The position numbers and the translations under genes were made by a program. From contig NZ_AUFB01000004.1 of assembly GCF_000426285.1 (NCBI RefSeq), positions 1 to 64,000 of the forward strand: a stretch of DNA of 64,000 nt. Direction: 5' to 3'. The stretch comes from Rhizobium leucaenae USDA 9039 (lineage in GTDB: Bacteria; Pseudomonadota; Alphaproteobacteria; Rhizobiales; Rhizobiaceae). A model generated the notes under the pieces. It was not told where the DNA came from and made no database searches. It saw only the letters and a program-made list of their open reading frames with translations. This document shows, piece by piece, positions 61,338 through 64,000 of this stretch; the stretch's first letter is position 1; each line of letters begins with the position of its first letter.

Positions 61338-61511
61338 GGTGATATGCGGACACTCTCGTCCGCCTCCCGACTTGTTTACTTTGCCGGCTTACGGAAATCC
61401 GGCGACCATATTCCGTCTGCGGTCCTCGGACCGCACATCTGCTTTTACAACTTCGAAGCCGGACGGAATGTGCGAAAGCCGCTGCCCGTCCGGGTCTTGC
61501 TACAGGTAGGA
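61338..61511 (-). promoter_or_regulatory. Structured leader between sucD and sucA
   Basis: The gap contains nested complementary segments: ttccgtc (61411-61417) with gacggaa (61462-61468), enclosing tgcggtcc-tc-ggaccgca (61418-61435). A separate stem gcggac / gtccgc is close to the sucA start. This could be a terminator or attenuator, a processing site, or a riboswitch-like element; I recognise no known family. Confidence 0.4.
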
Positions 61512-62414
61512 TCAGCCCTTCAGGACTTCCACCAGCGTCTTGCCGAGACGTGCCGGCGAAGGCGACACGCGGATGCCTGCCGATTCCATCGCAGCGATCT
61601 TGTCTTCCGCGCCGCCCTTGCCGCCGGAAATCACGGCGCCTGCATGGCCCATGGTGCGGCCGGGAGGTGCCGTGCGGCCGGCGATGAAGCCGACCATCGG
61701 CTTCTTGCGGCCCTTTTTGGCTTCGTCCTTCAGGAACTGCGCGGCGTCTTCTTCCGCCGAGCCGCCGATTTCGCCGATCATGATGATCGACTTGGTCTCG
61801 TCGTCGGCGAGGAACATTTCCAGGACGTCGATGAATTCCGTGCCCTTGACCGGGTCGCCGCCGATGCCGACGGCCGTCGTCTGGCCGAGCCCTTCATTGG
61901 TGGTCTGGAACACGGCTTCATAGGTCAGCGTGCCGGAACGCGAGAGAACGCCGACTGAGCCCTTCTTGAAGATGGAGCCCGGCATGATGCCGATCTTGCA
62001 TTCGTTCGGGGTGAGCACGCCCGGGCAGTTCGGGCCGATCAGGCGCGACTTCGACTTCTGGAGGCGATCCTTGACCTTGACCATATCGGCGACCGGAATG
62101 CCTTCCGTGATGCAGACGATCAGCGGGATTTCGGCTTCGATCGCTTCGAGGATCGCAGCCGCGGCACCTGCCGGCGGCACGTAGATGACCGAGGCGTTGG
62201 CGCCGGTCGCATCCTTGCCTTCGGCGACCGACTTGAAGATCGGCAGCTTTTCGCCGTCCTTGCCGGTCCAGGTTTCGCCACCCTTGGACGGGTGGATACC
62301 GCCGACCATCTTCGTGCCGTGATAGGCAAGCGCCTGTTCGGTGTGGAAGGTACCGGTCTTGCCGGTCAGGCCCTGAACCAGAACCTTGGTGTCTTTGTTG
62401 ATGAGAATAGACAT
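61512..62414 (-). CDS. sucD: Succinyl-CoA synthetase alpha subunit
   Basis: A 300-residue subunit that with SucC converts succinyl-CoA to succinate with ATP/GTP formation. The CoA-binding Rossmann domain (about 1-125) is followed by the ligase domain with [20 protein letters not shown] and the phosphohistidine region [17 protein letters not shown] near residue 250. Its ATG lies 12 bases after the DUF1579 gene. Confidence 0.96.
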   Translation of the reverse strand: MSILINKDTKVLVQGLTGKTGTFHTEQALAYHGTKMVGGIHPSKGGETWTGKDGEKLPIFKSVAEGKDATGANASVIYVPPAGAAAAILEAIEAEIPLIVCITEGIPVADMVKVKDRLQKSKSRLIGPNCPGVLTPNECKIGIMPGSIFKKGSVGVLSRSGTLTYEAVFQTTNEGLGQTTAVGIGGDPVKGTEFIDVLEMFLADDETKSIIMIGEIGGSAEEDAAQFLKDEAKKGRKKPMVGFIAGRTAPPGRTMGHAGAVISGGKGGAEDKIAAMESAGIRVSPSPARLGKTLVEVLKG

Positions 62415-62426
62415 GCGAGGCCTTTG

Positions 62427-62918
62427 TTACGAGAGGTTGGAAGACGCGGAGGCAACGCGACGATAGACGCCGCTGACAACCTCCTGCCATGTATCGCTGC
62501 CGGCGGGCGAGAAAGTGACGCCCATGCGGTAGCAGTCTTCATTTTCGAACTGGAAGAGAGTGCGTTGTTGACCGCGCGGCGAGACCTTGGTCAGGACAAG
62601 CTTGTTGTCGATCCATTCGCCGGAGGCCGGCGCGGCGGGCGTAAAGCCCATCGTATCGAACTGATAAAGCTTGTAGGCCTGATCCGCTGCGTCGAAGCCG
62701 AGAATGTTCCTGGCTTCGAACGACGCGCTGCCGTCCCGCATCTGCATGTAGCGCTGTTCGACGAAAAATCCGCCGAACAGACACTCGGCCGTGAGCTGCG
62801 CGGTTGCCGTTCCTTCCTTCGTCCAGGCCGAAGCCGCGACACGCTCTTCCCCTTCCCAGGTGCCCGCAAAGGCACCGAGGCGAAGATGAGCAGCCGTTGG
62901 AGCGAAGGAAGCAGCCAT
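62427..62918 (-). CDS. DUF1579-like protein between sucC and sucD
   Basis: A 163-residue soluble protein with the DUF1579 pattern: a LGAFAGTWEGEERV opening, FVEQRYMQMRDG, ARNILGFDAADQAYKLYQFDTMG, then alternating strands suggesting a small beta-barrel. The function is unknown. It starts 5 bases after the sucC stop and ends 12 bases before sucD, so it interrupts the succinyl-CoA synthetase gene pair. AAGGG precedes the ATG. Confidence 0.78.
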   Translation of the reverse strand: MAASFAPTAAHLRLGAFAGTWEGEERVAASAWTKEGTATAQLTAECLFGGFFVEQRYMQMRDGSASFEARNILGFDAADQAYKLYQFDTMGFTPAAPASGEWIDNKLVLTKVSPRGQQRTLFQFENEDCYRMGVTFSPAGSDTWQEVVSGVYRRVASASSNLS

Positions 62919-62923
62919 CCCGA

Positions 62924-64000
<1,077 letters not shown>

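Noticed and set aside
61338..61511. Known sucA RNA motif
   Set aside because: The described sucA motifs are from beta- and gammaproteobacteria, and I could not match their layout to this leader.

Overview
The window is a GC-rich chromosomal stretch (about 60% GC by eye) from an alphaproteobacterium, most likely Rhizobiaceae (Rhizobium/Agrobacterium type). The pointers are a Shemin-type 5-aminolevulinate synthase, an F1 ATP synthase operon (atpHAGDC) without F0 genes beside it, a sucC-sucD-sucA-sucB-lpd series on one strand, an NAD-type formate dehydrogenase operon, and several copies of the RIME-like 'cttctcccc...ggggagaag' intergenic palindrome typical of rhizobia. No tRNA, rRNA or CRISPR array was seen.

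Layout. 1-1.1 kb: the 3' end of an IS256-type transposase, whose element has cut off the 3' end of a DUF2971 gene. 1.6-5.5 kb: BON-domain protein, dxr (MEP isoprenoid pathway), a serine/threonine dehydratase-like enzyme and hemA. 5.8-9.5 kb: a three-gene molybdenum hydroxylase operon (form II CO-dehydrogenase-like S, L, M). 9.8-16.6 kb: a glycine-zipper lipoprotein, a possible small RNA, and tamA-tamB. 16.8-19.6 kb: an Lrp/AsnC regulator divergent from arginase and ornithine aminotransferase (arginine to glutamate semialdehyde). 19.8-20.3 kb: a lone CheW.

20.4-29.4 kb: a formate module on the minus strand: LysR regulator, fdsG, fdsB, fdsA, fdhD, fdsD and an oxalate/formate-type MFS transporter. 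A perfect 25-bp palindrome overlaps the stop codon of the LysR gene just upstream of fdsG. 29.5-36.2 kb: a small unknown protein, ArsR regulator, SDR, glpR-glpD, soxR divergent from an FMN reductase with a near-consensus SoxR box in a 19-bp-spaced promoter, and an acyltransferase-3 membrane protein. 36.3-41.1 kb: an uncharacterised catabolic cluster (Fe-type alcohol dehydrogenase, aldehyde dehydrogenase, mandelate-racemase-family enzyme) with a divergent LysR regulator.

41.4-47 kb: atpHAGDC and a small membrane protein. 47.1-52.8 kb: priA, a PlsC-like acyltransferase, xerC and a TraB/GumN protein. 53-64 kb: the TCA operon region read from right to left: sucC (partial), DUF1579, sucD, a structured leader, sucA, YCII, sucB, two small exported proteins, SDR, LysE exporter, lpdA. 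The two halves of 2-oxoglutarate dehydrogenase (E1/E2) and its E3 are thus interleaved with uncharacterised small genes.

Most of the window is ordinary core genome. The most informative signals are regulatory (SoxR box, fds operator, a hairpin over the LysR start site, the sucD-sucA leader), the IS-truncated gene, and the unknown genes embedded in the suc operon. I found no convincing wholly new multi-gene system.
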